Source of the DNA: Membranipora membranacea | Taxonomy: Eukaryota > Bryozoa > Gymnolaemata > Cheilostomatida > Membraniporidae | Reading direction: 5' to 3' | DNA length: 64,000 nucleotides | NCBI GenBank assembly: GCA_914767715.1 | Contig: OU612067.1 | Span: 27,440,162 to 27,504,161 of the forward strand | Shown: one piece after another, positions 47,931-59,955 of the stretch | Layout: each line of letters opens with the position of its first letter | How positions within the stretch are numbered: the stretch's first letter is position 1 | Translations under genes and position numbers: made by a program | Notes under the pieces: model-generated | What the model was told of the DNA's origin: nothing | Database searches by the model: none | What the model saw: only the letters and a program-made list of their open reading frames with translations

Positions 47931-48701
47931 GCTTGCATTGTATGTCTATTATTGCATTTTTTTAGTTCAGGTATCTGTTTTATATTATATTACTATCTTA
48001 TGCACAATTAACTGAACTTTTTTATCTCAAATTATAGTGAAACACTTTATACGTACTCATTAATGCATCTCGATGGAACCAGTGAGTTTTAATACTAAAT
48101 AAATACAAGCCAAACTGCCATCACAACTGAAGTATTTCTTTGAAAGTGCAGATTGAAATCCAATCACAACTACATCATTCCATAGAGAAATATCAAAATG
48201 AATCAGACTCTGATTGTATTATGAGTAGCAATTGAAGTGAGAAAAATTCAATCATTATAGATTCAGGCCGATTCAAAATTCAATCAGATAATCCTTGGTT
48301 GAAATTCAATCAGGCTTAACTCATTTATCAATCCTGTACAAAGTGGTGGGATAACACAAAAGCAATCATTCCCTGAGCATAATTCAATCAGTAATGAATC
48401 AGTTGTTAGTTATATGTATCTTATAAGTTCAATCTAAACTTAATCAAAATTTCACCCTATTTTTACGGTGTCATTATTGATTGAACTTCGATTCCCTTTT
48501 CAATCAATTTTTCTGTGTGTGTAGATGTTTCTGGCAGCATGGTGTGTTCACTTGATGACTAGATATCTGTTTGTTGCAAAAGTGGGGTCTTAGGGACAGG
48601 GAGCCTGACACCCATGTAGCCTTATTGCTCATTGCCTATTTTCACTTCGCCAGATTGTGTTGGGATATACGTGTATTATCATTCAAGGTCTTTTTTTTTA
48701 G

Positions 48702-49609
48702 GTCTCAAAGCATGATGAACATTATTCGGAACAGCAAATACACAGCGACATACGTCAGAAACTGTCTGATAAAAGGCATGACTGCAAGAAGAGCGGCAGC
48801 AGCAGCAGCACCACCAGCAGCACCACCAGCAGTGATACCAGTATTCTCGGAGAAAAACAGGTAGGAGGATTGGAAAGCATGTAACCAAAATAATCACTTC
48901 AAAATACTCAACTACTCAAGGCATGATCACCAATGTGTTTTTTCCACATTTCGTAACATTATGAAATACCTGCATGCATGCAAGCCTTTATCATATTCTT
49001 GCAGGGAATACTTCCCCCCAGTTATGAAGAAGACAACACATCCAGCTGTGGAATTTCGGGTGAAGAAGACAGTCGAGAAAGTAACACAGAGACGACCAAT
49101 GCCCCACCAACACCACCTGTCTCATCCCTGTCTCAACGACCTCTAAAAGCATCAAGCCCTGAAACTGCTACTTCCACAACCCCTACAGCTCAGACGAATG
49201 TTGTCTCTGGAGACTTGGTCAGTTATTAATCATATAATATATCTTAGCCCAAGTGTCATGTCTTTGTATTGCCCACACTATAAGTTGGCAAAGGAATCGG
49301 TGGGAAAAATTACTGTTATAATAAAAAAGAGTTTATATTTTGCTTAATTAATATAATACCTTATTCCACAGACTAAGAACTTTTACTGCCTTCAGACCTT
49401 CATTGACGACAAAAGGGCAGGACTTGAGAATATTTGGTTTTTCTTCTTTGTAGTATGCCCTGATGTATGACGTACACAAAAAACCTGGCCATCAGAGGCA
49501 GGAGGCCACCGTAAGGATCCTAAGGCCTCTGTTGAGCAACGATAAGCGTCGGCTTGCCAATCGGAAGTTCACAACTAAATGCAAAAAATATTTTGGTACT
49601 AAACCCTGA
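48702..49609 (+). CDS. Three intact 3' exons of an unrecognised gene
   Basis: Exons 48702-48860, 49005-49217 and 49454-49609 all join in phase 0 with GT-AG ends. They read VSKHDEHYSEQQIHSDIRQK with a Ser/Thr run (SGSSSSTTSSTTSSDTS), then GILPPSYEEDNTSSCGISGE with a Pro/Thr/Ser linker, then YALMYDVHKKPGHQRQEATV and a basic end NRKFTTKCKKYFGTKP before TGA. The 176 visible codons have no stop. A disordered acidic linker followed by a basic helical tail is a common nuclear-protein layout. Upstream exons were not found. It may be host or transposon. Confidence 0.6.
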
Positions 49610-49799
49610 GCGATAATCATAATCATCACCTCACAAATGCAATAGAAAAATAAGCCTGCATCAATCGAAAAAGTGTGTCCGATTGGTTAATACATGATAA
49701 TAGATGCGTGTGTGTTAAATATGATGTCTGCGTGCTGTGACAGCACCAGTGTCTATATATCATGGTTTGACATAAGCTGTGCTTGTGTTTTACCAACAG

Positions 49800-50232
49800 G
49801 ATACGAGGTCGAGATTGTCTTCAATCATCTGGCGGAGTATAGTGATGAAGATAATAAAGTAAGGGAGCTATGTAAAATCATATATGATATCCTTATAGCG
49901 TGACTTGAGACTAATTTATTGCTGAAGAAATACTTTGCATATAAACAGTGTGCTATTTTAATTTCATCTTATGGCAGGTTGGTGACAAGCTGACAGTTGG
50001 AAAGGAGGATATCGGCAGTGTGGAATCATTGATTACAAAAAACAGAATAAACAGTGACAGAACCATGCTGTCCACTAGGTGGGCGAGGTGCGGGAGAGAC
50101 TGCGGGAAGGAGTATGTAAATCTTGTAGCAGGAAAGCGCCTGGTAACTGAGAATACCATTCAAGTGCTATTCCCTGGCACCAGATACGCCCAGCATACCC
50201 CACTTGAATGTTTGAGATTTCATACCAAGTGA
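49800..50232 (+). CDS. Two further exons of an unrecognised frame
   Basis: Exon 49800-49859 (YEVEIVFNHLAEYSDEDNK, donor GTAAGG) joins in phase 0 to 49978-50232 (VGDKLTVGKEDIGSVESLIT, RTMLSTRWARCGRDCGKEYV), which ends in TGA. It begins in phase 1, so it does not continue from the terminal exon at 49609. Unknown family; low certainty. Confidence 0.4.
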
Positions 50233-50459
50233 CAAGTCTAAAATAAAAAATATCATGTTGTAAATCTTGGTCTAAGATCTCAATAATGTTCATAGAATTA
50301 GTTATCAGAAACCTTTTTTTGATGTTGTGATGATGTTGGTTTTGAATTACTTTGGCTTACTAACTTTGGCTTACAGTTGTAGTAGTGTCTACAGGACTTC
50401 ATTTATTTAATTTCATGACCATTGTATGGTTATTATAATACCAGTGTTTTTATGTTTGT

Positions 50460-51300
50460 TTATAGGGTTCAATCATATTAAATACGCTGATAACACCACC
50501 TTCTATACGTCAGTCACCAACTATAACAATACATCAGCAGTGTCACCAGCAGTCATATCCACTCAAAGATGGGCAGCAGATAATAGCATGCAGCTGAACC
50601 CAGAAAAGACCGAGGTGATGAACTCTAGTTTGAGCCATAAGCATCATTATAAACAAGATGTTGTGGTTGATGATTTATCTTTTTCTCCAAATTCATTCAC
50701 AAAATTTTTAGGGGTTTTTATTGATAATAAGTTGTCTTTTAACAAACATGTAGACTCTTTAGTATCAGCTTGTAGCTCAAGATTATTTTTAATGAGGAAA
50801 CTAAAGACAATTGGACTAAACAGTGATGGCTTAAAAGCTTTTTATTTGAGCAACATACACTCAAAGCTTAGCTATGCTGCTCCGGCCTGGTATTCCTTGC
50901 TAGGCGAACATAACCGCGACAGACTTGAGAAAATACAAAGAGCAGCTCTGAAGATAATTTTTCCAGATTTAGAATACGATCATAGCTTATCAGTCTTAGG
51001 CATCCCAAAACTCTGTGATTTTCTTTTTGATATCTCTTATTCACATTTTCTGCGTATAGTGAAGAATTCCAGAACATCCTCTCGAGCTATACAAATTTTT
51101 CGGCCAAAACTCTGCAGGACTGAAAGGCGAAGAAAAAGCTTTTTTAATTTTTTCATGACCTATCATGACAACGGTCTAGTATATAAATAATTTTTAGTGT
51201 GTTGTTTTTACTATGCCATACCATCGCTCGCATTCTGTACCATCTGTCATGATGATTGAATGAATACAAATCAAATAAAATCAAAATATTAGTAAAATAG
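50460..51300 (+). mobile_element. 5'-truncated non-LTR retroposon (CR1/L2-like), reverse transcriptase C-terminal part
   Basis: The frame starts within the catalytic palm, HIKYADNTTFYTSVTN: the YADD box has become YADN, which would abolish polymerisation. It continues with RWAADNSMQLNPEKTEVM, the FLGVFIDNKLSFNKHVDSL block and the thumb region SKLSYAAPAWYSLLGEHNRD with RLEKIQRAALKIIFP, ending GLVYK at 51190. The 3' end carries TGAATGAATACAAATC and AATAAAATCAAAA, a short repeated tail typical of CR1/L2-type elements. Loss of the 5' end is usual for such insertions. The open frame of over 240 codons suggests a fairly young copy. Confidence 0.85.
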
Positions 51301-51369
51301 AACAAATAAAGTGTTTCTGTTTCTTGAATCCGTATATTTATTAGGCAATCCTTTCTCATAAAAAACATA

Positions 51370-51950
51370 TACTACCCATGTTGTTATCTAATAGCACAAG
51401 ACTGCTCTTCTGTATTCTTGCCCTGCAAATAACTGTCATAGGATTAAATGGGAAAATTCTAGTTAATTTCACTTTCCTAGTCTCAAACCATAATAGGAAA
51501 CGATCACAGGATATCAATACAAATACTCCTACACTGTAATATATCATAGATATGCTTGCATTCGGAGTTGCATAATCTATGGTATAGGGATTTCCTGCAC
51601 AGGTAAATCCTGTATTGGAACTACATTGGGAAAACCATGAATTTTCTTACACAGGTTATGGTATATCCCTACATTGGAAACGACACAAAATTTTCCTACT
51701 TTGGATTTCAAAAATTCCTATCATAGAACAGCTCTGACATAGGAAATGCACGAAAATCCCTACCATTTCATTAACGAGAATTTATCACGGGAAATGATCA
51801 CAGGGATAAGGAAGGATATTTCCCTACTATGGTTATGGCCCTCTTTCCTGCATCGGAAAAACTCAATTTCCATATTAGAACATATCATAGGAAAGCAGTT
51901 TTTTCCTAATATTTTTCCAATGATTTCCCTACTACTGACATACGTAGTGA
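51370..51950. repeat. Degenerate repeated motif field (TTTCCTA/TAGGAAA)
   Basis: CCTACATTGGAAA, CCTATCATAGGAAA, CCTACTATGG and similar 12-16 bp half-palindromes recur many times over 580 bp on both strands. It borders the dispersed repeat at 51950-52340. It looks like sub-terminal repeats of a DNA transposon. Confidence 0.55.
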
Positions 51951-52340
51951 CGTGCAGAGATTTTTCCCTTTTTCCCATTATTTTCCTTTTTTTCGGCGGA
52001 GTTTGCAAAATTTTTACATGACTGAATGTCAGGCGGTTTTGCCCAACCTCTAGAGCAATAAATTGCAGAATGTGGGGTGTTCTCTTCCAACGCCGGAATT
52101 TTTCCCCAAGTATGCTAGACCAGTGCCTATGTTTATTTACAATCATCACGGCCTTTGGCGCCTCCGAATTGAGATTCGTTATGCCAGCACAACCATGAGT
52201 TTGAATTATGGTCGATCACTTTAAAGAGCATTTAACTGAAATGCCGTTTAAAGATTGCCCATTAAAAGGCAGTTCAGTTCGTGCTAACTTTGGCGTACAG
52301 TGATCCACATTGACAAATCTATTATCAATGCCGAATTGCC
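51950..52340 (-). repeat. Dispersed repeat copy (inverted relative at 34310-34850)
   Basis: The same blocks as at 34.3-34.85 kb occur in reverse order and orientation, including GGCGCCTCCGAATTGAGAT, TTTAAAGAGCAT and CTTTGGCGTACAGTGATCCA. Confidence 0.75.
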
Positions 52341-52659
52341 TCCTTAACTCTACGGTGATGCTCAGTAGTAATGGACTTTCTTATCATTACTGATGTATTT
52401 TCAAATTACTGTGCTACAGTCAAGTCACCACTACATATTTCAATATAATATATTTTACTTCCATCTATTTTTATTCAGTGCAATTACTATAATATGTTTA
52501 GTACTTTGTTGACATAAAAGAGTCTCCTTTGTATGTAATAGAAAAAAGAATTAACATATTATAGCGTCATATCTTGCTCAATACCAATAATTATTATCCA
52601 TATGAAGACCCTTTGTATGTTTTTCTTTTCTTTCCTTTTCAGTTCAGTTCATAGTCTCA

Positions 52660-53270
52660 CACCATTTTTAGACGGAAAAGCTGCTCATCCATGACTTCCA
52701 TTCGTCCATGGTCACACTGATAAGAACAATAATGGTTACATTTATACCTCAACAGCTTACCACTGGCTTAAACTTCGTATATCACGGCAGCTACCCGAAA
52801 ACGATCTCAGTCATGGAAATGGATGTCGCCAACTACTCATCTCACTAGAGTAAGTTTCTGATGTTTTGAGCGAGTTGCTCCCTTCATCAATTAAGGGAAT
52901 TAATCCATTATAGTAAAGTACCAAAATAAGTGATCAAAATCACACCGTTTTAAATCTAAAATTACGATGGTATGTCTCAATGTCACATAGGAGTTGCTCA
53001 TACTCATACCTGAATTTTTAGTGATAAACAAACATTCCCAGAGGCAAAGATGAAGTCCTCATTCCCATTAGCAGATCCGATTTTAAAACTGGTGCCGATC
53101 ATCAAGCCAACTAACAGGGCAAAGTTTACTTCTGCTGATATTCGCAGACCTGCCACTGCATTTGATTTAACGGAAAGGGGATCAAGGCTTCATAGAGTCA
53201 ATGATTATATTACTCTGCAGAAGATGCGTTTGCTGGTTCAGCAACTGAGGTGTGAGTCGTGAGGCTATGA
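52660..53270 (+). other. Coding-like scraps of unknown family
   Basis: A frame with one stop reads NNNGYIYTSTAYHWLKLRIS before a good donor near 52851. An open frame of 70 codons (53050-53262) reads FPLADPILKLVPIIKPTNRA and YITLQKMRLLVQQLR. Neither can be assigned. Confidence 0.35.
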
Positions 53271-53299
53271 AATCGTAGCCCAATCTCACTTGTCTGATG

Positions 53300-53606
53300 C
53301 ATGCTATTATGTCAATGCCTCACTCTAATGCAAGCAGTGAGAGAGTATTTAGTATGCTAAAAAAGATATACACCGACGCAATCCACTATCATATCACTTC
53401 TCTCTGTCAAACTCAACACATCAAACCTGCTGAAAAACACTACATTTAGTGATGATTTACTCACCCAGATTAAAAGATCAACAAACGTGCACAATATGTC
53501 CTATGTTACACAGAATCAGAATACATTAGAGGACAACAGTAATGAAGATAGTAGTTTTGCAGAAGACGAGGAGATGGAAGTCAGTGAGGCTGTTGACAAA
53601 TACTAA
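53300..53606 (+). pseudogene. hAT transposase C-terminal dimerisation segment, frameshifted
   Basis: MPHSNASSERVFSMLKKIYT is the hallmark of the hAT C-terminal dimerisation domain. About 25 bp later the frame shifts, and LLSVKLNTSNLLKN follows, again as in hAT proteins. It ends in an acidic tail, EDEEMEVSEAVDKY, and a TAA stop. The catalytic core is missing upstream. It may be the far end of the element whose BED exon lies at 46.9 kb. Confidence 0.8.
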
Positions 53607-54889
53607 TGTTTTATAGGAAAGAAGCAATCATATTTTTCCTATACTAAAATCTATGCAAGATTAACAGTTGTTTCATAATAAAACTACTCTAAACACCAAA
53701 CGATTTCTAAGCCTAATTGCTGTATGTAAGGTTGTTTTCAGTTGGATGTAACATACTCCAAGAAAGTTTTAAGAGTCATACAGGAAGCCCGTAATATAAC
53801 CGCACATTTGTGACAGTTGGTATCCTTAGAAGTATAGCATGTATAATGTCTGTTGTCTGCTGTAAAAAACTCCATGCTAGGTCATTTAGCAGGTGGTAAT
53901 GAGTTCCCATCCAATGGCTACTACAAAAAGTGTAGCTATGCAACAAAAACACACTGGCTAGACTCAGGTAAGATAACTTCTCATATTATTAGATCTTGAA
54001 CAAAAGCACAAGTTGTTTTTTTCTCACATGATTTCTGTTGATAAGAGGAGTGATGGTGGAATTTTGGAATCAAAAGAATACATTGATGGGGAATATATAT
54101 ATCTACTGTTGACTTGAATCTTATCACCTGTTCTGTCATTTGCTGCCAAACATCTCCCTTTTGTGTTCCAGGTTACTCACATGCAACATTGGCACAATGA
54201 ACTTGACCGGTCATGACAATGCTTGTTTAAACACGGGGAGGGGGAGCAAAGGCTGGGTTGTGAGTCTCAGTAGGCATATACCTTAGGGGGAGCTATATAC
54301 AAACGATAATACTATAGAAGGAATATTCAGAACTAGGAGGGATTTCGATTTGGGCGGCTAGAATCCAATTGAAATGGCAAGAGGAATCACCTTCATATTA
54401 TAATACAGCAGCTATAAACCATTTGATTTCCGTTGAGCAACTTTTTTTATGTTGTTATCTTTTGTTTCAGATTGATTTTGAGCTTGACTTACTACTTGGA
54501 GGACCAGGCGCTACCAACTCATATGAAGAACTTGAGGATAGGTTATCGGACCTGGCCAGTGGGACGTGACAGCGAAGAAAGGTATAATCATAATTCAAAA
54601 AGATACGTAATAAAATTATATGAAATTCAATGCTATCTCCTTCTTTTGGATAATTTTTTATAGCATAATACTATACTATCCTACAGTTTTGATACTTAGC
54701 TATAATATGAGTTCTTTCTTAAAAATCTGCTCATAAAACTTAGTGGTGTTACCCGTACCATGCCATCAGAAACTGGATGGAAGCAGACCTTGACGATATC
54801 ATGTTCACTGTTTATTGCAGAAGCTCATTTTCCCTACCAAGGAAATCAAGTACCGGAGCGGGTCCAGCCAGTTGTCCAATGAAGATTTA
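53607..54889. other. No intact gene; two exon-like scraps
   Basis: At 53880-53968 GNEFPSNGYYKKCSYATKTH runs to a good donor (CTCAG/GTAAGA). At 54471-54569 IDFELDLLLGGPGATNSYEE follows a good acceptor and ends in TGA. They could be two exons of one decayed gene; the family is unknown. Confidence 0.35.
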
Positions 54890-55897
54890 ACTGTGGGACC
54901 AAGTTTTCAGATGTTGAACGCGCAAAGATACTGACAGACTTCAACAACTTGCCAAACCATGATGCTCAAAACATTGCTCTGCGGGGGAGTGTGTCTGTGT
55001 TAATCCTCAAAGAGTATGAAGGAGACCTTGCCAGGAAGATGCTGCGGGGAGGAAAAGTGCTGTGACGATCGCCACACAGACAATCCCAGTTTGCAAGGCT
55101 GCGTTCTGTGGACTCTATGGTGTGAAATAGACAAGACTAAGAAAGAAGGTAGTCAACTTCTCTGTCAACATTGTTGATGGTCGGGGAGAACACGAAAACG
55201 ATCCACAACTAGATTAAGAAGTGAGGAGGAAAGTGCGTGAACATATCAATCAGTTCAAGCCAAGAGAGAGCCACTACAGCCAGTCAAAGAATGAAAGAAG
55301 ATGCTATTTAGATTCTGGTCTGACCGTAGCAGAAATGCACCGGATGGTTTATAGGAGAGAATCTGGCACATACCGGAGTTAAAGACTGGCTATACCGAGA
55401 CATTTTTAACTACAAGTTAAATCTGTAATTTGGATATCCACATAGCGATATATGTGATAAGTGTGAGAAACTAACAGCAGAAATAAAGGCAGCACAAGCT
55501 GGTGGTGATAACAACAAAGCACAGCATGCATGAGCAGAGCATGAGCTTCATGTTAGAAAGGCTGATGTCTTTAATGTGCAGATGAGGGAGGATGCAGAAG
55601 CTGCCAAAGAGGCTGGAAATGCTGATATTTTCTGCATGGAATTTGAAAAGAACTTGCCACTACCCTTAACTGGAATAGGCCAAGAGTATTACAAGCGTCA
55701 CCTGTGGCTGCATAATCTGTGCATCCATAGCATGGTCAGTGAGAAGGCACCATCAATGTACCTAGACGAGGAGCACTGTGCAGGAAAAGGACTGAATGAT
55801 GTTATAGTTTGCTTGGATCATTATATTAATCAGCTTCCAGACCACATCACCAAGATCACTATCTTTGCGGACTACTGTTTCTCACAAAGCAAAAACA
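54890..55897 (+). pseudogene. DDE-type transposase relic (YYKRxLW / QxKNR family)
   Basis: In order: CKAAFCGLYGVK, stop, RKKVVNFSVNIVDGRGEHEN, stop, VREHINQFKPRESHYSQSKN and CYLDSGLTVAEMHRMV, then in another frame FGYPHSDICDKCEKLTAEIK (a C-x2-C knuckle). After a further stop it is open from 55576: CMEFEKNLPLPLTGIGQEYY with KRHLWLHNLCIHS, MYLDEEHCAGKGLNDVIVCL and TIFADYCFSQSKNR, where it meets a donor (AACAG/GTAAGC). The block order matches the same large transposase-like family as at 35.2-36.2 kb. At least three stops make it non-functional. Confidence 0.75.
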
Positions 55898-56028
55898 GGT
55901 AAGCATGATCTATTCACACTAAAATCTGCGTGGTCACACTGATGTATCAAAAATAGAGTTTCGTAAAGACTGAAAAGATGAAGGACAAAGAGACGCTTCA
56001 TCGTTAGATGGCTTCAAGTTTTAGTAGT

Positions 56029-56480
56029 GTAACGGACCATGATTCAGCTAGTGACAATTATTGCAATAATGATGAGCAAGGCTGTCTCTATAATACTAGG
56101 GCTTCCCAACATAAACAATGTGGCCAGCAAGCTGATGTGATGTCCGAATCATCCTCTATGAATAGTATTAACCAAACATTTTATACTTTGATCAAACCGT
56201 TTTATTGTTACTATTTGACAGCAATGTGGTATTTCATCAGTCTATCCCTATTCAGAATAAGTGGGTATAGGCGCCACGGAACCCAGTTGTAAGAAACAAC
56301 TTCATGGTTATTCATCATGTTTTCACCTTCTAGATCAGCTTCAGAATAGAGCCCGACGAGGCAAGCAGCGACCTTTCAGGCTGCTTTTCTTTCACATTTT
56401 AATCTGAGACCCTCTACAAAGTACTATAAGTATAATATTTTCTTGTAATAATTACCTAACTATAGCGGGATTAACTATCT
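56029..56480 (+). repeat. Dispersed repeat, copy 2 of 2 (other copy 2296-2720)
   Basis: Near-identical to 2296-2720 in the same orientation. Here the first 260 bp form an open frame starting MASSFSSVTDHDSASDNYCN with a C-terminal hydrophobic segment. Flanking sequence differs between copies, so each is an independent insertion or a piece of a larger duplicated unit. Confidence 0.8.
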
Positions 56481-56783
56481 AAGCCCCCCCCCCTACTTAT
56501 AGTATAGATTATAGATGACCATTTCTTAGCTTATAGGCTTGTAGGCTTATAGATAGATGCAAGTAAAGATATAGATTTATAGATGTTATCAATGTAAAGA
56601 TATAGATTAATAGATTTATTAATGTATCTCTAAAGTGCTGTCAGTGCTGTGTGTCTCCTGTGCTCTCTTTGTGTGTGTATGGTCGTTGTGTAGCAAAGCA
56701 AACATTCAGATATGTTTACAATATAATGGGTTTTCCCCAGGTTTTTGGAATGTCAGTCTATTGATGAAATGAGTGGGCCAATA

Positions 56784-56932
56784 GGCAAATTCGCAACCTG
56801 TTCCACATTTTATTAAAATTGATTATCAATAATCAGTGTAAAATCCCATACGGAGTTGAGAGCTACTGCGAATTGGATTTTACACTGATTAATAATCAAT
56901 TTTATTACAGTGAAACAGGTCGCGAATTTGCC
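56784..56932. mobile_element. 149-bp MITE with TA flanks (mariner-like)
   Basis: Inverted repeats of about 60 bp start GGCAAATTCGCAACCTGTT and end AACAGGTCGCGAATTTGCC, each bordered by TA (56782-56783 and 56933-56934). The inner arms contain AAAATTGATTATCAATAATC and its complement. The TA duplication points to the Tc1/mariner group. Confidence 0.85.
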
Positions 56933-57403
56933 TAACGAGAGTGTGTATGAAGAGAAATCAGCCAATAGCTGGAATGATATACTTTGAGAATAAAAACAGC
57001 AAATCAGCAAAGGTTTTACAGATTGACAGTGCATGGTGGGATATATCCAGCAGTCTCACATGTTGCAGGATGGAGGTGATTATAAAAATATATTCCTCCC
57101 AAAAACATCTTATTTTCACCAAACTCAGCCTCATAGATAAATGTTTGCCCACCACCTTGTCTTGTTTAAAGGAAACTCTCGAAACAAAAAGAAACAGCCT
57201 CACTGGAAGCCTCAGTCTAGGCAAACTAGAGTCTGTGATAACTATTAGGGAGGTTAAAGCCAGGAAACCCTACACAATATGTGATGAGGAATAATATGAG
57301 ATAATGAGAACAAAGGCTCTCTCTGTCGCAGAAGGCGACTATGATATATGCTGTAAGTTGACCTAGGCAATGCGGATACGTTTTTCTTTGGTGAAAGTTT
57401 GCG

Positions 57404-57823
57404 ATGGTGGGCTTATCAATTACCATATCCTGGGAGAGGGCAGAAGAGATCATAAAAGGAAAAGTGGTTAAGAAGATGAAGAAAGTGGCGAAGTGCAAGA
57501 CTCGGGCAGATGTAATCAAATCACTAGTCACTAGAATGACAAACTTTCCTTTGCATATCCCAAATGCTGTAGCACAACCGGCTTCATACAAAAGGTGTAA
57601 GGAGAACCTCTCAGCAGATGAGGCTCTCTGCGTTATCGATTTTGCAGAGAACTATATTTGCAGACAATACTCAGAAGCCCAATCAGCGTACTATGCTCGA
57701 AATTCTGTTACCATACATCCTATGGTGATTGTGTTTAGTCCCTGTTCTGATGTGAAGAGAGATTCATTTGTGTGCATAACAGCGGATCTGAAACATAATG
57801 GATGCAGTCATCCAAACTACTGA
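57404..57823 (+). pseudogene. Fragment of a second transposase-like family (DFAENY block)
   Basis: The open frame contains KGKVVKKMKKVAKCKTRADV, then DEALCVIDFAENYICRQYSE and YARNSVTIHPMVIVFSPCSD. The DFAENY...Q...VTIHP succession is the first catalytic-type block of a multi-copy metazoan family that I recognise but cannot name. An open frame just upstream (56941-57294, EVKARKPYTICDEE at its end) may be its 5' part. No downstream catalytic blocks were found, so it is a fragment. Confidence 0.65.
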
Positions 57824-58054
57824 TTAGTGATGGTTTCAGCTGCCGCCATTTCAGACTCAAGTGAACGTATGACTGCCGTCAGAGAGCAGAATCCCCAACA
57901 GTGTAAGCCTGTACCAGGAGCATTCATTGTATTTTCCCCAATATGGATGCTAACGGCTTTGAGTATAAGCGGTTATCATGCTACTGCATCAATTCATGCT
58001 GGCACCCAGACGTCTGCACCACATTTAAATACACTGGTTAGTTTAATGCTTTGT

Positions 58055-58310
58055 AGGCAGGGTGGCATAGTGGTTATGATTCAAGCTTCTCAATCTGAGA
58101 TTTGCAGGTTCGAATTCCGGTCACTACCCATGCTGCTTAAGGAGGTGAGCTCTCCAGACAATAGCCTAGCTTGCCCACTCCTACCTTGTACAGGAGTGCG
58201 CTAAATAGATGTGATAATTCTTATTACTGTAAGCATATTCGTATTTGCCCCGAAAAAAGGGGCCTTGAATAGCAATAAAGTTCATATATTATTATTATCA
58301 TTATTACCAT
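58055..58310 (+). mobile_element. tRNA-derived SINE
   Basis: The head has a consensus box A (TGGCATAGTGGTTATGA) and a perfect box B (GGTTCGAATTCC) at the right spacing. A body of about 150 bp with an AGGTGAGCTCTCCAGACAA core follows, ending in AATAAAGTTCATATATTATT and an ATT-rich tail. The Pol III promoter looks intact. Confidence 0.85.
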
Positions 58311-59955
58311 GTTTCATCATTGCATCAGTTCAAGATTATGCACACTCAAAAATCATAACCTTGAACTAATCCTTTGAAAGTATCAAGTTAAACTTCCTCG
58401 CATTCAATCCAATTAAAATATTGTTTTGAGCCAATGCACATATTCTAATTGACCACATGACCAGAGCAACACTTGCATCTATTAGACATGAACTGAACAA
58501 AGTTTCAAAACTATTCTTTCCTGTAAAATTCTAATCAGGTTAATTTTGAAACCATGGTCAGATCAGGGGAGATCCTTCACAAGTTGAATGATAAACATTG
58601 TTGTTCTAGATATAATCAATAGAAGGTGTCAATTTACATCTAAATTTGAAACCATGGAGCGCTTAGTTCTAGACCACTATTGTAGTAAGTGATTACCTGC
58701 AAACAATTAATTCTATTCAAAGCAGGTATTATCATTTGGATGAATCCTCAGTAGTTTCACAACAATGCAATAAACGGTTCTATATTAAAACCAGTTACGA
58801 ATCCCACGGTGGATTCATTTCTAATCACTATAAGATTGATATTGAAGCATTATCAATTCAAAACCCTCCCAAACGTATAATGAGCTGAACATGCTCTCCT
58901 CCAAGAAAGAGCTGGTCTGCTAGTTGTGAACTAATGTATGATTACATAGAGTTTAGCCTTGGTATGAGAAAGCACTATTACGGCCTAGGGAGATGCACAG
59001 GGAGATTATAACATTATATTCTATCCTATATTCTTTATCCCTGAGTAACCCCTCCGTTGTTTCCATGTAGAACGTGATTTATCTTCACGTGTGGAATTTC
59101 CCACTGACTGACAAACATACAGGCACTGACCCTCCCAACCATGCAAACTTAATCATTGACCAGAATGAGTAATAGATTGGCTCAGTAGGCCTAAAGCTCA
59201 TACACAAGACAAATCTTAAAATTATAATCTGACTGATTCCATGTATAACAGCAATTATGCCACAACTAGATTCGTATCTGGAACGCCTGGTTATAACAAC
59301 AACTTTCATGCGAAGTTCTTTGTATCTGTTTCCTCACAGTTTTTTTTGGGAATAGTTTGATGAATACTTCCCTTGTCATGTTCACAATACATTGTCACAG
59401 TTATATGTAGAATTAGCCTATTTATTTTGGTACTTGATTTGAGATAATCTATATGAATATATATCCTATAGTTAAGGCAACAGTGCTGTGTGCTGAGACC
59501 CCCTACCATCACAGCCAATCGCTAGCAATTGCAATCAGATTTTAATTTATTATTTAGGAGTTGTCCTCCTTTTAGCATGCCGTATTGTCACAAAATATAT
59601 TTACTTACATAGCGTTTGAGTAGTGGTTGTTAAGACCCTAGCTGTGTGTGTGTGAAGTTTGCCATTCATAAAAATTCAAGACTTGACAGACCGTAAGGCA
59701 CGAGGTAAGTATACTGTAAATCCCTGGATAATTTTATTCAGTCTGAAGTTGTAATAGAAAAAATTAACTTGAGTGCATTCAGCTGCAAGTGAAATTACAA
59801 ATTTTATATAATAAAGAGTATATACAGCATGAATGGAGTACAGTCCAAATAAAAAGTTGTTACATGTTATAACTGGGATTGGAGCGGCACAATGTCATAA
59901 CCTCAAATCTGTATGACAAGACAGTGATAAAATTGGAAATCGCACCATCACACAA
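58311..59955. other. Intergenic, nothing identified
   Basis: AT-rich sequence; no supported exon, RNA gene or repeat. Confidence 0.45.

Noticed and set aside
48679-48897. Cys/Trp-rich minus-strand frame
   Set aside because: It is the antisense of a Ser/Thr codon run (AGC/ACC) in the exon at 48702-48860.
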